From Filobasidium wieringae (Eukaryota; Basidiomycota; Tremellomycetes; Filobasidiales; Filobasidiaceae): a DNA stretch of 64,000 bases. A model generated the notes under the pieces. That model worked only from the letters and a program-made list of their open reading frames with translations. It did no database searches and was not told the origin of the DNA. This document shows positions 23,478 through 35,263 of the stretch, piece after piece; within the stretch, counting starts at the first letter, position 1; the number at the start of each line of letters is the position of its first letter. The stretch covers positions 310,001 through 374,000 of the forward strand of contig BCIV01000006.1 of NCBI GenBank assembly GCA_001600055.1, written 5' to 3'. The position numbers were made by a program, and so were the translations under genes.

Positions 23478-25323
23478 TCAATCGTTCTCACCTTCATCGC
23501 CCCCATCCCTGTCCCACTCGGCAACGTAATCTACTCTCCAATCCTCAGCCGGTACGAAACTCCACCCATCGACTAGACTCAAAGCCACCTTCCCCCTATT
23601 CCCCGTATCCCCCTCTCCTTCTCCCGTGACGGAATCCACGGGCCCATCCAACCAGAGCGATTCCCTGACCTCTTTAGGTAACGCTCGGACCCAAGCGGAT
23701 CGTTCGAACGATTTCAAGTGAGCCGAACTCCATGCGGATTCAGTTGGGACGTCCAGGTCCTTCTTTTCCGCTATTTCCCCCAGTCCATTGAACGAATTCC
23801 TCTTCTCGTTCGCTTTACCTCTTAGCGTCCCCGTCCCGGCGGTAGAGAGCCAAGAAGGGTCTAACCTCTGATTCTCCCATACCCTCACTTCCCTTATCTC
23901 ACTCTGAGCGATGGAATCGTCAAGTCTATCGGTCAACACCCATCTCTCCGCGACTCCCCTCCAATAACGTAATCGACGTTGACTGATTCCTTCCCATTTC
24001 CTCAACCGTTCTAGGGCAGGGAGGAAAGCAGGGTGAAAGATGAGCGGGGGAACGGTCCCGAGAGGAAGCAGGAGGTAGGATAAGAGACGCATGGGGATCA
24101 AGGGGAGGAGGATCGCAGGTGGTAAAAGGAGGATCATGATGTGAGTCGGAGAGAGGGGGAAAGTCGTGGGTGGAGGTGAGGGGGATGGCATGGAGGGTAC
24201 CACAAGCGCGATATAGGGCAAGACCGCATCGTGTATGTCAGAACTATCAACGTGCGAACCGAAACCGGTCCGACTCAAGATCAGTCACGATTCCTCCTTG
24301 ACCCAACCACCCCCTTCCGAAGACTCACAAAAGAGCCATGAAATTCTGAATCCCCTGTAAATTCAAATAATAATCCACCCCACTCTCCGGCTGCCCGCTA
24401 ATAGCCTGTATCTCTCTCCCCTGCGCATCGACGGCGGTGGTATGTTTCTCCGGATCTCTGTTGTTGGTATCCGTGCGTACGTCCGATCGGGCTTTGGGAT
24501 TGACCGAGGGGTCGGAGTTTTGGGTGAGGGATGCTGCTAGAGAAGAAGCTAGGGGGTTTGCGAGGATGCTAGATTTCAGGGAAGAGGAGGGGATGGTTGG
24601 GGATAGCGGTAAGGGGGTAGGAACGGATGGCGCAGGTCTTTGGTTAACGTTGAGTAGGATGAGGATGAGGGTACAGAATGGGATAAGGAGGATGATACGG
24701 GGGTAGAAACCTGAAGCGTGATGGATTGTAAGGAGAAATCAGAAAGATATCTTTCCCAACCAGGATCGATTGTCAGACTCACAGATGAATCCCCATCCTA
24801 GCATCCAAGACCAAGTCCAAACCGGTTTCCTCCAATACAAAACCTCCTCCACCCTGTCCTCGACCCAAAAGATGGTCCCGCACCTGGCCACGAACCGCCT
24901 GAAACTATTGGTCATAGCCGGAAGAGCCAATGTCTCTCTTTGGCTAGAAAGAGTCCGTATCTTTCCTGGTTGCGGTAACGGCCCTTGTGTGGTAGATTTC
25001 GACGGAAGAGTAGATGGGAGGAGGTGGGAGATAAACATGTCCGTTACACCGGATGAGAGGGCGCTGCCCAATCCCCCACCCGTAGAACTTGTTGCGCTCG
25101 AGTCCTTGCTTGTTCCTTTCTTCCCTGGAGGTGGATCCTTGATACCCACGTTCGGAGGAGGAAAGGAAGCTAATCTGATCTTCGGGGCAGAGGTTGAAGG
25201 ACCTGCTTGTGTGTTTGAAGCGGGAGCTGGAGGAGGATCGAGGTTGGGTTCGGGGATCAGGTGAGCGGAAGGTGGGATGTGTGTGTAGGCTAGCATGTGA
25301 TTAGGTTCTTGTTTTGGCGGCAT
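23478..25323 (-). CDS. Pex30/Pex23-family integral peroxisomal membrane peroxin (dysferlin-type C-terminus)
   Basis: Three exons; the first is 25323-24783 and the second starts at 24710. The start is ATG 25323 (MPPKQEPNHMLAYTHIPP); the TTG further upstream is not used. The central part matches the Pex24p/Pex28-32 group: FRRFVARCGTIFWVEDRV, KPVWTWSWMLGWGF, then FYPRIILLIPFCTLILILLN, DYYLNLQGIQNFMALF, and SDIHDAVLPYIALVVPSM, with hydrophobic hairpins that shape the ER/peroxisome membrane. The C-terminus has the paired Trp pattern of a DysF domain: SAWVRALPKEVRESLWLDG, then DGWSFVPAEDWRVD. Family members regulate peroxisome and lipid-droplet biogenesis at ER contact sites. Junction phases agree (C joined to FYPRII; ALF joined to SDIH), which supports a single gene. 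Which of Pex23, 24, 28, 30 or 32 it matches cannot be decided here. Confidence 0.82.
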
Positions 25324-25749
25324 GGTGATTGTGATTGGACCTGCTGTTCTAACCAAAGCTGTTCGCTATGTGATCATGTGAAGCAATGTCGATGTTTCAA
25401 TTTTCATGTTGTTGAGCAGCAGAGCAGAGCAGTCGAGAGGGAAAGACGGGCGGACCGAGACGAGTACACGTCATCGCTTCATCCACCTCGGCCCCCGAAC
25501 GGTCAACCTGAAACACGTAAAAGTGCAAGTCGCCACTCCCGCTCAATGAGTTCTCAAGTCATGAATCAATCAAATCAAAGCGAAACATCTATGCATAGTT
25601 CGTTATAATTCCTGCGACCTAGTGTCCTACAATTCATATACAAAATGTCGTCCCACTTTAGGCCTACAAGAAGACGACCTTTTTCCTCAGGGAGCGGAAC
25701 AGAAGACGAGCGAAACCAAAAAAGTAGTGAAACGAGACCCAACCCACAT
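25324..25749. other. Intergenic between peroxin and sulfate permease genes
   Basis: 426 bp with the peroxin promoter and the sulfate permease 3' flank, both on the minus strand. The plus-strand frame at 25297-25608 is Ser/Arg-rich and not credible as a gene. Confidence 0.45.
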
Positions 25750-28389
25750 CTACTCGCCCGGTGCGACAGAGGCGATAGCGCTGGCCAGGTCCAAGTGGAA
25801 GAACGGAGTGGAAGTGGAAAGGATCGGCGCTTCGCTCGAAGTGGACGATTCCGAGATGGATCGTTTACCAGCTTCCAAATCCGATCCGAATTCGCCCGTC
25901 CTGTTCCTCTCCTTGGCTTCCTCGAGTTCCACTCGGTCTTGACGCTGATGGGTCGGTCGCTCGGTCATGTACCCTCGAGCTTCTTGAGCTTCAGCCTCCT
26001 GCCTCGCTCGATCCGTAGGGGATAGGACGTCCATGGGGGGAAGAGCAGGAGCGACCTCCGCCGGTCTAGAATGCCTCAAAGCCCCGTACCCGAACCCACC
26101 AGCGATCAAAGCTCGTCGAGTCCAGGGAGCGAGGACGGCAGCGAAATGGAACTCGACCGATTGATCCGCCCATTTCTCCACCTCTCTCCTCAGATCGATC
26201 AGGTTTTGAACCCCCGTGGTATCCAGATTCGCTACGGCGGCGAAATCGAGGATGATCGCTCGGCAGATTGGCTTGTTGGCTGAACTCGAATCCTCGATGG
26301 CTTGACCCTTCTTGGGACCAGGATCGTTCCAAGGTCGATCACCAAGCTTGACGTTGCTCATATCCTTTCCTCGTCGAGTATGAGTCTTGACGTGATCGAT
26401 GATGGCCGAGTTGATGTAAGAAGCGTTGGGGTAGAGGAAAGACTCTTCGAATCGGTAGATGATGACTCCCTCGGGAGGACTCTCGATCTTGACAGCGGGG
26501 TTGGTGATCCCACCATCCCCACAAAGAGGAACATAAACGTCCCTAGTCTCCGCCTCGATGGGACTGTTCTCCGGCCTGATCCTCACTCGTCCAAGGAAAT
26601 GACCTCTGGGTCGAGCGATCCGGAACAAGAGGAGGACGACACTGGCCGCCAACGAGGTGTAAATACCGTTCTCGATCGAACTGAATAGGGAGACCAGGAC
26701 CGCTGCGGTAAAGATGACCCATTCGAGAGGAGCGACACGCCAGAACCCGTACGACTGAGCGGGCGAGGCGACCAAGTCCGCTACCGCATGGATGATCAGG
26801 GCGGATACGGCCGCCGAGGGGATGTACTTGAAAGCTCCCGTCAAGGCGTAAAGGGCGACGATGACAACGATACCGGTCGGGATACCTGCAGCGGGGGTTC
26901 GGACTCCGGCTTTAGACTTGAGAGCGGAACGGGAGAAAGATCCAGTAGAGGGGTAAGCGTTGAAGACAGATCCGAGAGTGTTGTTCACCCCGATAGCGAT
27001 CAATTCCTGATTAGGGTTGATCTTGTACCCGTTCAATCGACCGAAGGATTTGGCAATAGAGATATGCTCCAACAACAAGACGATGACGGAGACGGGAAGC
27101 TTGGGGGCTAAAGCGGAAAGAAGACCGCTGGAGACGTAAGGTTGTCCGACATGCTTCAGACCAGACGGAACTGGCCCGAGGATAGCGAACGCAGGGTTCT
27201 TCGTCCTTCCCTTGTTGATCCCGAAAGAGATGGCGGTACTGAGGATGATGACGAAAGCGTGACGGAAACAAGACAAGAAGAAGGAAGCTCTCCTGAACCT
27301 CGGGTACCTGTTTCCAGCCCAAGCGAAACCCCATTTGAGGGCGTAGAGGACAACCAGACAAGTCACACCGACTGCAGCATCTTTAGTAGAGTGGTGCAAC
27401 TGCTTGAGAGTGTTGATGATGACCTTGTAAGTCTGAGCTCGAGTATCGAGCCTTTTGTTGATACCGAACAAAGCGGGGACTTGACCGGCGGCGACTATGG
27501 TAGGAGCTCGAGTCAGTCTCAAGATTGATGGCGCAATGACGAATCGCAAGACGTACTGTTGATAGCTGAACCAGTCATGAAACCCGAAACGGCTGGCTGA
27601 GGGATAAACTCGACGATCCAACCCAACCTCAACAAACCGATTCCCAAAACGATGAATCCACAGATGAACGCCAAAGCGGTAGCGATCACGGGAGCACTCC
27701 AATTCTCGGCCGCGTGGTGTTCTTGCACATAGGAAATGACGTTGGCGGTTTGTAGAGACATGACTGCGACGGGACCGATGGAGACATCCTTGGAGGTAGC
27801 GAAGAAGGCGTAGGTGAGGACACCGATGAAGGAAGAGTAAAGACCTAGAGACGCGCGCGTGAGTTATTAGTCATCGTATACTGACGGCGCAGCAATGGGT
27901 GGGATAGCTTACCATATTCGATGGGAAGACCGGCAAGCTTGGCGTAAGACAAGGACTGGGGGACAAGGACGATACCGACAGTGATACCACTGTGTCGATG
28001 ATGATATCAGTAAACGGGAACGCGAAGGCTAAGGGTCGACTCGCTGCTTACGCAATAAGATCACCAAAGAGCCACTGCAAGTTGTATCGAGGAGCCCATT
28101 GCAAGAAGGGGAACAGACTCAAGACGTATTGCTGGACCCTCTCTCGTACATTCCCAGTGTTGCCCTTCAAGTAAGAGTACGTGTGGATGGTTTCCGGGGC
28201 ATCTTCAGGCTGGCCAAGGATTTTCATTCCAATCCTCTTGGCCTTGTGGGTCAAGTTGGGGTTTCGCGCATCCTCGTATGCAGACTTTGCGCCATCCCTC
28301 CTGAGAGCGGCAGGAGTGAAAAGGGAGTCGGGTGGGGAGGTGGTGCTGACTCCAGTCATTTTGGGTTCCGAACTGTAATAATCCGTCAT
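25750..28389 (-). CDS. SUL1: SulP-family sulfate permease with STAS domain
   Basis: Start ATG at 28389 (MTDYYSSEPKMTG); at least four exons. It is a high-affinity sulfate transporter of the plasma membrane that feeds sulfur assimilation. Exon joins give GITVGIVLVPQSLSYAKLAG and LPIEYG-LYSSFIGVLTYAFF, the SLC26/SulP N-terminal signature, followed by FFATSKDVSIGPVAVMSLQT, PQPAVSGFMTGSAIN and IAAGQVPALFGI. About 10-12 membrane helices follow, including EHISIAKSFGRLNGYKINPN and NTLGSVFNAYPSTGSFSRSA. The cytosolic C-terminus is a STAS domain (ICRAIILDFAAVANLDTTGV, then QNLIDLRREVE) with a Glu/Ser-rich tail. Splice phases for the first three junctions were checked and are consistent. Several long plus-strand frames across this gene are antisense shadows. 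A CYS3-like palindrome lies 277 bp upstream of the start. Confidence 0.92.
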
Positions 28390-28665
28390 GGCAAAGGATG
28401 AGCGCTCGAGCCTTGATGAAACGCTGCAGTGACTCTATGTATAATTCGGAAGACGAGGTACGTAGACTGCTCGTCGGTATTCCGATTTCCCTTGCTGACG
28501 ATTCGGAAGAGGGTAGAGGCAAGCGAGGGTAGATTATTCGGAATGCTCACCTCTATATAGCACTTTCCTATGAAGGCCGGCCTGTTTGTGCTCTGCGTGT
28601 TGCGTGCTGCAGATCACGGGAATTGACTGGATATTGGTCAAGCGAGAAGGGATGGAGTGGGAATA

Positions 28666-28681
28666 TTCGTGATATCACGAA
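28666..28681. promoter_or_regulatory. CYS3-like palindrome upstream of the sulfate permease
   Basis: TTCGTGATATCACGAA is a perfect 16-bp palindrome. Its centre TGATATCA fits the inner part (TGRYRYCA) of the site described for the Neurospora sulfur regulator CYS3 (ATGRYRYCAT); the outer bases differ. It lies 277 bp upstream of the permease start, where a sulfur-responsive bZIP could act. One palindrome of this length is expected by chance in a window this size. Confidence 0.4.
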
Positions 28682-28947
28682 CTTTTGAGGATCAGCTGGT
28701 GGAATTGCCATCGAACACATTTTTAGATTGCCAAGCGGTGGATGATCAATCGCAACCATTGTCATCCAAACCTGTGAAATCGTTTTGAAATTCCAATTCC
28801 AAAGCATCCACCAATTTTCCGGAATTGACGCCATCGTTGTAATCAAGCGCAAGCACGCAATCGCCTCCACCTCGTCCAGCTTCGATCGCTTCTACTTCGG
28901 CCGGCCATCCTCATTGCCACCGAGAACAAAGCTCACTCGCGCGATCT

Positions 28948-28953
28948 ACACGT
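28948..28953. promoter_or_regulatory. CACGTG E-box
   Basis: A Cbf1-type E-box 559 bp upstream of the sulfate permease start. In yeasts Cbf1 sites serve sulfur genes, but a six-base match in 1.9 kb is weak evidence alone. Confidence 0.2.
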
Positions 28954-29973
28954 GCGTTGACCAATTCCCCGTTTCCAATTCATGCGCGTTCCTGAATGAC
29001 GTCGAGCGATGAGCTCACACGGCGATCACGACTTTACAGCAACCATTCGTGTTTCATCTCAACCATTTGAAACGGGCCGGGTATCGGTGGAAAGGTCGTC
29101 GTTTGACGTGATCTCTGTTCTGATTACCGATGACCGAGTTATCCGCTCTGACTAAAAATAGAGCATGATCCACAAGTCTAGAAGCTCTAGAAGTTGGACA
29201 GCTTCTTTGTGTTTCTGACCCAAATCAATCGAGGATATGCGTCTGTACCTGGATCAGTCGAGGGACGTCTATCGGGAACATGACTTGCGACTTGACCAGT
29301 TGAACTGCTATCCGTCTCGCCGATGAGATGATACGGGGGATAGACTTATTTTACACTGAATAACATGACCAACATGACCAACGAGCTCAAGGGCTTGTAC
29401 ATTCAGTAGCAGTAGTGTATCATGTATAGATCGTGTTCACCCGTGCACCTCGAAATCACTTCGTCATGATAGGAATGATCTTCGCAGTCCAATTGGCTGG
29501 CAAGATGTACATAGCAGGACCACACTAGTGAACCTACTTTGCTAAATGACGACCGAACACTACTATCTCAGCACGCAAATTCGGGGCGAATCTCGGTTTC
29601 TGCGTCGACTTGATGTCGACCAAGTGAAAGATCCAGACCTTCATCTTCGTATGTCCTCGACTCGGCGCATATCGACTTGGCCTGAAAGCCCAATTGTCTT
29701 GCTTAATCTTTGCGAATGCGCGATACAGCACAACATAGGGGTTGCATTCTTCATACGACCACGGAGGTCAATTCGTGCACCTCTTGGCTTCGGAAATATG
29801 CTTCGGCGACTGCAGGACCATTGATATCCATAGAGTCTTCCTCACAACATCGGACTCTTCAACACCAACCTGGATCGCTAAGTCGAGTTTGCAATCGAGG
29901 TACAAGAGCTGAGAAACAGATCATCCGCTCGACTCGGCCAATCCACGCTAAAACGCGATTAGCTAAGCAAGAA

Positions 29974-29993
29974 TTACCGGATCCGGTAACCGG
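29974..29993. promoter_or_regulatory. Palindromic CCGG cluster upstream of a Zn2Cys6 gene
   Basis: TTACCGGATCCGGTAA (29974-29989) is a perfect palindrome, followed at once by ACCGG, so three CCGG units lie within 17 bases (starts 29977, 29983, 29990). Zn2Cys6 proteins bind paired CGG/CCG triplets, and this site is about 300 bp upstream of such a gene, so autoregulation is possible. Confidence 0.35.
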
Positions 29994-30294
29994 ACAGTTC
30001 TCACAGGCATGACTAACTCGCGCTCACTTTGATCTCGAGCTTGGGATCTACACCCTGAGTTACAGTGATCTGCTCAGTGATTGCGGACTCGCTTGAGATA
30101 GTCGCTCATCAAAATCACTGGACCATTGCGGTCTTATCTTGCGACGTGCGAAGCTTGCGACTAGGATTTCTTGAGACTATCAGGTCGAGACGCGATCTCG
30201 TTCCGCGATTAATTACATGGAGAAGACCGGGACGGTATCTTTTGAACGATAGATTTCTACCTGAACCTCCATCCGAGTACGCTGTATAAACAGC

Positions 30295-33200
30295 ATGAGC
30301 CATGAAGATGAAGACGTGGATGTAGGAGGATTCATCAGGGAGGATATCGATCAGAGGACCGCTGTGGGTAGAGAACTTGCGGAAAAGTTAAGAGCGAAGG
30401 AGGTGGGGGATGGACATCGGTCTACTGCAGATCCCAGTGGGATAGGATCGACGACAAACGGGTCATCTCAACCAATTCAGACGGCTACGTTCGACTCTAC
30501 AAGGACCCCCATCTTGGAACGTTCCCTTTCAACCCTTCAAGAGGAAACACGCACCCTTTCCACAGCAAACGGAGGAGCTCAATCCAGCTCGCCTGCTCAT
30601 AATCCCTTCATCCCCTTTGGTCAGGCTCAGATAGTCAACGCCACAGCAAGTTCGAGTATGAAATCCGGAGATGAAGATCAGGGAGATGGGAGGGAACAGA
30701 GTGCGAGTGCAAGGCATCAACAGATCTTATCGGCCGCTCAGCGCAAACAGAATATAGCTTGTACGTGTCTTGTCGGCTACATGCTGGTGATCCTGAATCA
30801 AGCTGACTCACCGAAGGATCGACGGAAAACATAGGTGACGGATGTAGAGGAAGGAAGGTCAAATGCGTACGGCAGCCCGGGATTGAAAAGGTGAGCAGCC
30901 AGATAGTGTGTCACACGACAGTCCGTCCATTTTGACCGTGCTCTCTCCACCAGTGTGATCATTGCCGAACGAAGAACACGGATTGCACGTACGTACCTTT
31001 TGACTCTGTTCATTTCACAGGATTTCTGGCTGAAGGACAACCATTTTACAGATCACACTATGTCACCTCATTATCGACCTCACGCAGAAAAGTTCCCCTC
31101 AATTCAACACGTAATGGCCTCAGCTCCGATGAAGGGGGAGCGGATGGGAACAAGTCTAGTAGACATAAGAATGGGGTTGATGGACCTGATAAGGGGAAGC
31201 CGAGTAAAAGACGACGGACAAGGTGAGTGATCTGTCCTCGGAGTATGGCAGATGAGCCGAATCTTGACATGATGGTATCTTGATCGCACAGCCAACATGA
31301 AGGTTTAGATCCAGCAACGAATCGCGGTCAAGATGCTCCACAAGCAGCTTTGATGGCTGCGCTATTGTCATACTTATTCTCGGCTCATCCAGTCGTAGGA
31401 CTGACGGGGAAATGGAGAGATCCGACTAGATCGGAAATGGCAGAAGGGATGCCTTATGCTCCGACTTTCTGGGGGCAACCGAGTTCGGCGCATCTCAAGC
31501 TGAATAGCGACGAAGGGAGAAGAGAGTGAGTCTGACCCATGTTTCAAAACTGAGATTGTATAATACTGATTAATCGCGGCATCGCTCCAGTCTGGCAAGT
31601 GATCTGATCGAAACCTATTTTCAGATCGTACACATCCGAACACCTCTCCTTGATCCTGGTCTTTTCCGTCGACGGTTTCATGATCCAGACGGACCAGATG
31701 GACCCCCGATGTGGCCTATCCTCGCTTGTGTTCTCGCTTGGGGAGCCAAGTTTTCGGAACACAGCGTGATCATCAAGGATAGAGAAGAATGTTCCTTGAT
31801 GCTGCCAGGGGAAAGGAGAAGGAGTCGGTTGATACAGATGGTTGCCGTGAGAGCGCAGCAGGTGGCGGAGATCTGCAAGGTGTATAGGGTACCCAGCTTG
31901 GAGAACGTACAAGCGTGTTTGATGCTCAACACGCTTGAGGGAGGTAGGTCAGACCAGTATGCATTGTTCTGCGAACAAGTGCTGACATTTAACGGCATAT
32001 GCCTTTAGGAAATATACATGTGCCAAATGGTTCGTCACTTCGATGGGAAACGTATCCGCTTATAACTAACCTCCCATGAATCAGATTTCGTTGGAATGTT
32101 CGGAAAAGTCGCCTGTACGCATATGGTAAACCTGCGTTATCACAAAAGAGCGGTCTTACAGGCAATGGAAGGAAAACGAAGGGCCTCGGCCGCATTCGCT
32201 TTCTGGATGACATGCTGGGTGGACGGGTACTACTCAGCCTTCTATGGATACAAACCGCAACTGTAAGTGCATGCTTTACTATTGTTTGCTGTTCCTGTAT
32301 TTTTGACTGACTTGCTCTGTAAAGCTTGGAGGGCGATTGGGATGTAGAGCCAGAACAAGCGTGGAGCGCGGCCTCTGAGAGTAGTCTGAACCCTATGAGC
32401 AGATTAGAAGACGTGAGTAATCATCATTCAACTTCGCGCAAACTCACGCTAACGATGTCCTGGTTCACAGTTTCTGGTCAGTACTGGTTTCTGATCAGGC
32501 AAAACTGAAGAATAACTGACCAGTTCTTGACTTGACTGTTTAGCTATGGAGTGATTCCATAACAGGCCTATGCAAGGTATCGCGAAGTATGGCCACCTAT
32601 CTGTGGCAACCACGAAACGAAACGCATGGCATACCAATGGCAAAACTAAAACAAACTGTATCCTTGCTTGCAACATGGCGAGATGAGTATCTCACCCGGG
32701 TCGGGGTCCCAACAGTCTGGCCTGAAACATGGGACTTCATCGCTGCAGTCACAGCTTGTAAGTTGAATGATCTAGAGTGTGTCTGCCCTCACTGAGATCA
32801 AGACCGCAAACCCAGGTACAGAAGACGCTGATTATCACATCCATTGGGCATACCTGTCCACTGCTATCAAGAAATGGGGAATCCAAGAGCTAAAGCGCTC
32901 TGGAGAGATGCCTAATATCAAGCAAGAAGCGGAAACACTGCGAGACAGGATACACCAAGAAGCCATGCACGGAACCTTGCGGATATCTGCTCTTGCCGGC
33001 GTATTGACGCAAAATAGCTATCTCCGCCTTGATCCGTATGTATGACATTGACTATCGTTTGCGGACGACAGCTCATGATTTCTCCATACAGCAACGTCCT
33101 ATTTGCCTCGTTATATCGCAGCGGGCTGTATTTGGCGGAGGCCGGACGTATGGAATGCGCCACGTGCGTAGCAGGTCTACGCCAGTATGGTCTCTGCTTC

Positions 33201-33583
33201 GAGGAGGCTTTCGACCGAGCGGATGAAGTGGAAGCTGCTTTTCAAAAAACTTCGGCCCAGCCTATCCAATCCACCTCCACAATAGAAGCGCCATTGAACC
33301 CGCACTCCTCTATGTCTGTCGTTCCTCAGCGCAGTATCTCCTCCACGCAGAACGCGACATACCCATTCCCACCTAATCTCGGCCACATGCCGATTCAACC
33401 TTCGACAAACAATGTGGGTTGCGCGTCGATGTGTACTGCGCATTTGTATCCTGACTTGACTGCTCCATACAGGACTTTACATACGGCGTATCACAGGACC
33501 TGAACTCGTCAGGCGTATCGCAAGAGTTCTACGGTTTACCTGATCAGCACGGGATAAGCCACATCTTTTACAATGAGCGATAG
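30295..33583 (+). CDS. Zn2Cys6 fungal-specific transcription factor (many exons)
   Basis: Start ATG at 30295 (MSHEDEDVDVGGFIREDID), stop TAG at 33583. The first exons are 30295-30760, 30835-30890, 30954-30988 and 31052 onward. Joining them gives IACDGCRGRKVKCVRQPG, then IEKCDHCRTKNTDCT, a cluster of C-x2-C-x6-C-x8-C-x2-C-x6-C at about residues 156-183. A basic Ser/Lys-rich linker (GKPSKRRRTRSQHEG) precedes the Fungal_trans-type region: LMAALLSYLFSAHPVVGL, ETYFQIVHIRTPLLDPGLF, WPILACVLAWGAKFSEHS, LIQMVAVRAQQVAEICKVYR, NVQACLMLNTLEG, and AFAFWMTCWVDGYYSAFYG. Later exons contain SMATYLWQPRNETHGIPMAK and a Ser/Pro-rich C-terminus ending HIFYNER. It should be a nuclear regulator of unknown target. 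It lies divergently from the sulfate permease, but 1.9 kb away. A TATAAA sits only 5 bases before the ATG and cannot be this start's TATA box. Confidence 0.85.
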
Positions 33584-33750
33584 CTAGCTCCCTTTTGCAC
33601 TATTCGAGCAAAGGTTTCGCAGTACGAGCATGCATTATCAGGATTACAACAACGACTAACGAATACAATGGTTGACTTTGTACACCTGCTCTTTGCAAAC
33701 AAAAATGATACATGATTGTAGACCCAATCCCAGCAGTCAAATGGCATGGA

Positions 33751-35263
33751 TCATGCACAAAGCAGAACTTCTGTAATACCCCCACGTTCCGCTTCCTCCA
33801 GGATCATACCTTGCAGCGCCAATATTCTGCTTGGGCCGATATTGATCACATCCTCTAGTCCAGTATCTCCCGCTCGCTCCAGGCTCATTGTCGCTAGTCC
33901 CACTCGATCCTGCCCCTCTACTTTAGACAGGACTTGAGTGTGTTTCGTCTTCTTCTTGGCTCCAGAAGAACGCGAGGACCGACTGGCGTCGGAACTTTCA
34001 ACGGAACTTGGGGGTGTAGGCTCTTCTGAGATCTCTGAGAAAGCAGCGGATATGGTATTGAGCGAATCTGTGAGAGTCAAAACAGGGCCACTTGGGGCCG
34101 CAATGACCCAGGGGCATCGAGCGTGGCGTTGAAACAAGGCTGTCCCTGGCTACCAACGTGATTTATGTCAATGCCCTCATCTTTATTGCTTAGACCTCTG
34201 TTAGGGCTTACGATATTCGAATGTATCATAATCTTCGTCGCCTTCCCGGATGCTTCATCAATCAAGAAATCCAGCCCAAGTTGGAGATAATTCCACCAGC
34301 ATCCTTTCTTCCCTCTCGGTTCGTTCTCGCCTGCAGCCTGTCCCCTCATTTCACCGTTCCAAAGATCATCGAATCGGTTGTCTTCCTTGTTGTACTTTCG
34401 TAAAGGAGATCCGAGTTCGAGAAGAAGGTCTTGAGACGATGTGGTATTGAGAGTAACGATGTAAGGAGGCGAGGGTTCCGAAGAGTGGAAGTGAATAGTT
34501 ATCGATTTGCCTGGCTGCGAAAGGGAGAGATGACTGAGAATGACTGCGAAGGAAAACAAAAGGCGGACCAGAATTTTACTTACTTCAACTTCACATTTAG
34601 AGACTGTTCCCAACATAGCCCGATTAGGCAAGAATTGCCATTCCCCCTTCAGATCCCTCTCCATCATCCTCGAATCTGCCACATGGTCATCCATCTGATT
34701 CTGGAAGATCTGTAGCTTGACCAACCCAGTTCCGTTTGATTTCTCATGACCGTTAGATTTCGCTGAAGAAAGGGTGAAGCCTAATCCAGGGTAACACAAG
34801 GTCGAAGGTGATGCGTTGTCAAAGGTAGGACCAAAGATCTTCGCTATAGAGCCTTTCTTCAGAGGGCTCGAAGAAGAGTGAAGAGGTTGTGATTTGTATG
34901 AAAATGTAAACTCGGGCTTATATGAGGAAGCTTGAGGATTGAGATCAATATCGATCCGTTGCAGGATCTGTTCATAGGGCTGAGTTGTTATGGGGAAGAT
35001 CAGATGTATGTGAGAAGCGATTGTAAGAATGACGGCCGTTCTAAGTGGGTTCTTCGGGAGCGTAATTGAGCGATCGTAACATTCTGTACAGGTTCAGAAT
35101 CTTAAAGGCTGACCTCATGATCCCACGAAACATCTATCGCTTGATATCGATCTCGAGCCGAACGCAGCAGTTCGATTACCCTCCATAATGAGTCGCCCAA
35201 ACGGAAAGGGCCGACCGCGGCAGACGGGACAACTTCTAGATCGTACGGCTGATTGGAAAGCAT
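33751..35263 (-). CDS. PHAF1 (UPF0183/C16orf70) family protein
   Basis: Start chosen at ATG 35263 (MLSNQPYDLEVVPSAAVG), because family members begin with a similar LEVVP string; an upstream in-frame ATG at 35344 would add 27 residues. The family pattern is clear: VGPFRLGDSLWRVIELLRS, then after a 62-nt intron NPLRTAVILTIASHIHLIF, later DLLLELGSPLRKYNKEDNRF, CWWNYLQLGLDFLIDE and TKIMIHSNIVSP, and a C-terminal LQGMILEEAERGGITEVLL. The human relative PHAF1/MYTHO is reported to associate with autophagosomal membranes through PI3P, so an autophagy or endosome role is plausible but not shown for fungi. A Ser/Lys-rich insert (SRSSRSSGAKKKTKHTQ) lies near the C-terminus. It is convergent with the Zn2Cys6 gene, 167 bp away. 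Confidence 0.83.

Larger units (their letters stand above)
28390..30294. other. Long divergent intergenic region, 1.9 kb
   Basis: Should hold the promoters of the sulfate permease (-) and the Zn2Cys6 gene (+). Visible elements are a 16-bp palindrome at 28666-28681, a CACGTG at 28948-28953, a directly repeated CATGACCAA near 29365-29384 and a CCGG cluster at 29974-29993. Small open frames up to 100 codons have no supporting features. No tRNA or repeat family recognised. Confidence 0.5.

Noticed and set aside
25750..27702. Several 100-130 codon plus-strand frames opposite the sulfate permease
   Set aside because: They are antisense to a clearly recognised coding exon and have Arg/Ser/Asp-rich composition expected of shadow frames.
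30285..30290. TATAAA as a TATA box for the Zn2Cys6 gene at 30295
   Set aside because: It lies only 5 bases before the start codon, too close to direct transcription of an mRNA that includes this ATG.
34990..35125. A 30-nt intron, or another tiny exon, in the PHAF1-family gene
   Set aside because: The first acceptor tried (TGTACAG) gave a frame break. An acceptor 32 bases further (CCCGAAG) makes a normal 62-nt intron in frame and gives the expected family sequence NPLRTAVIL.
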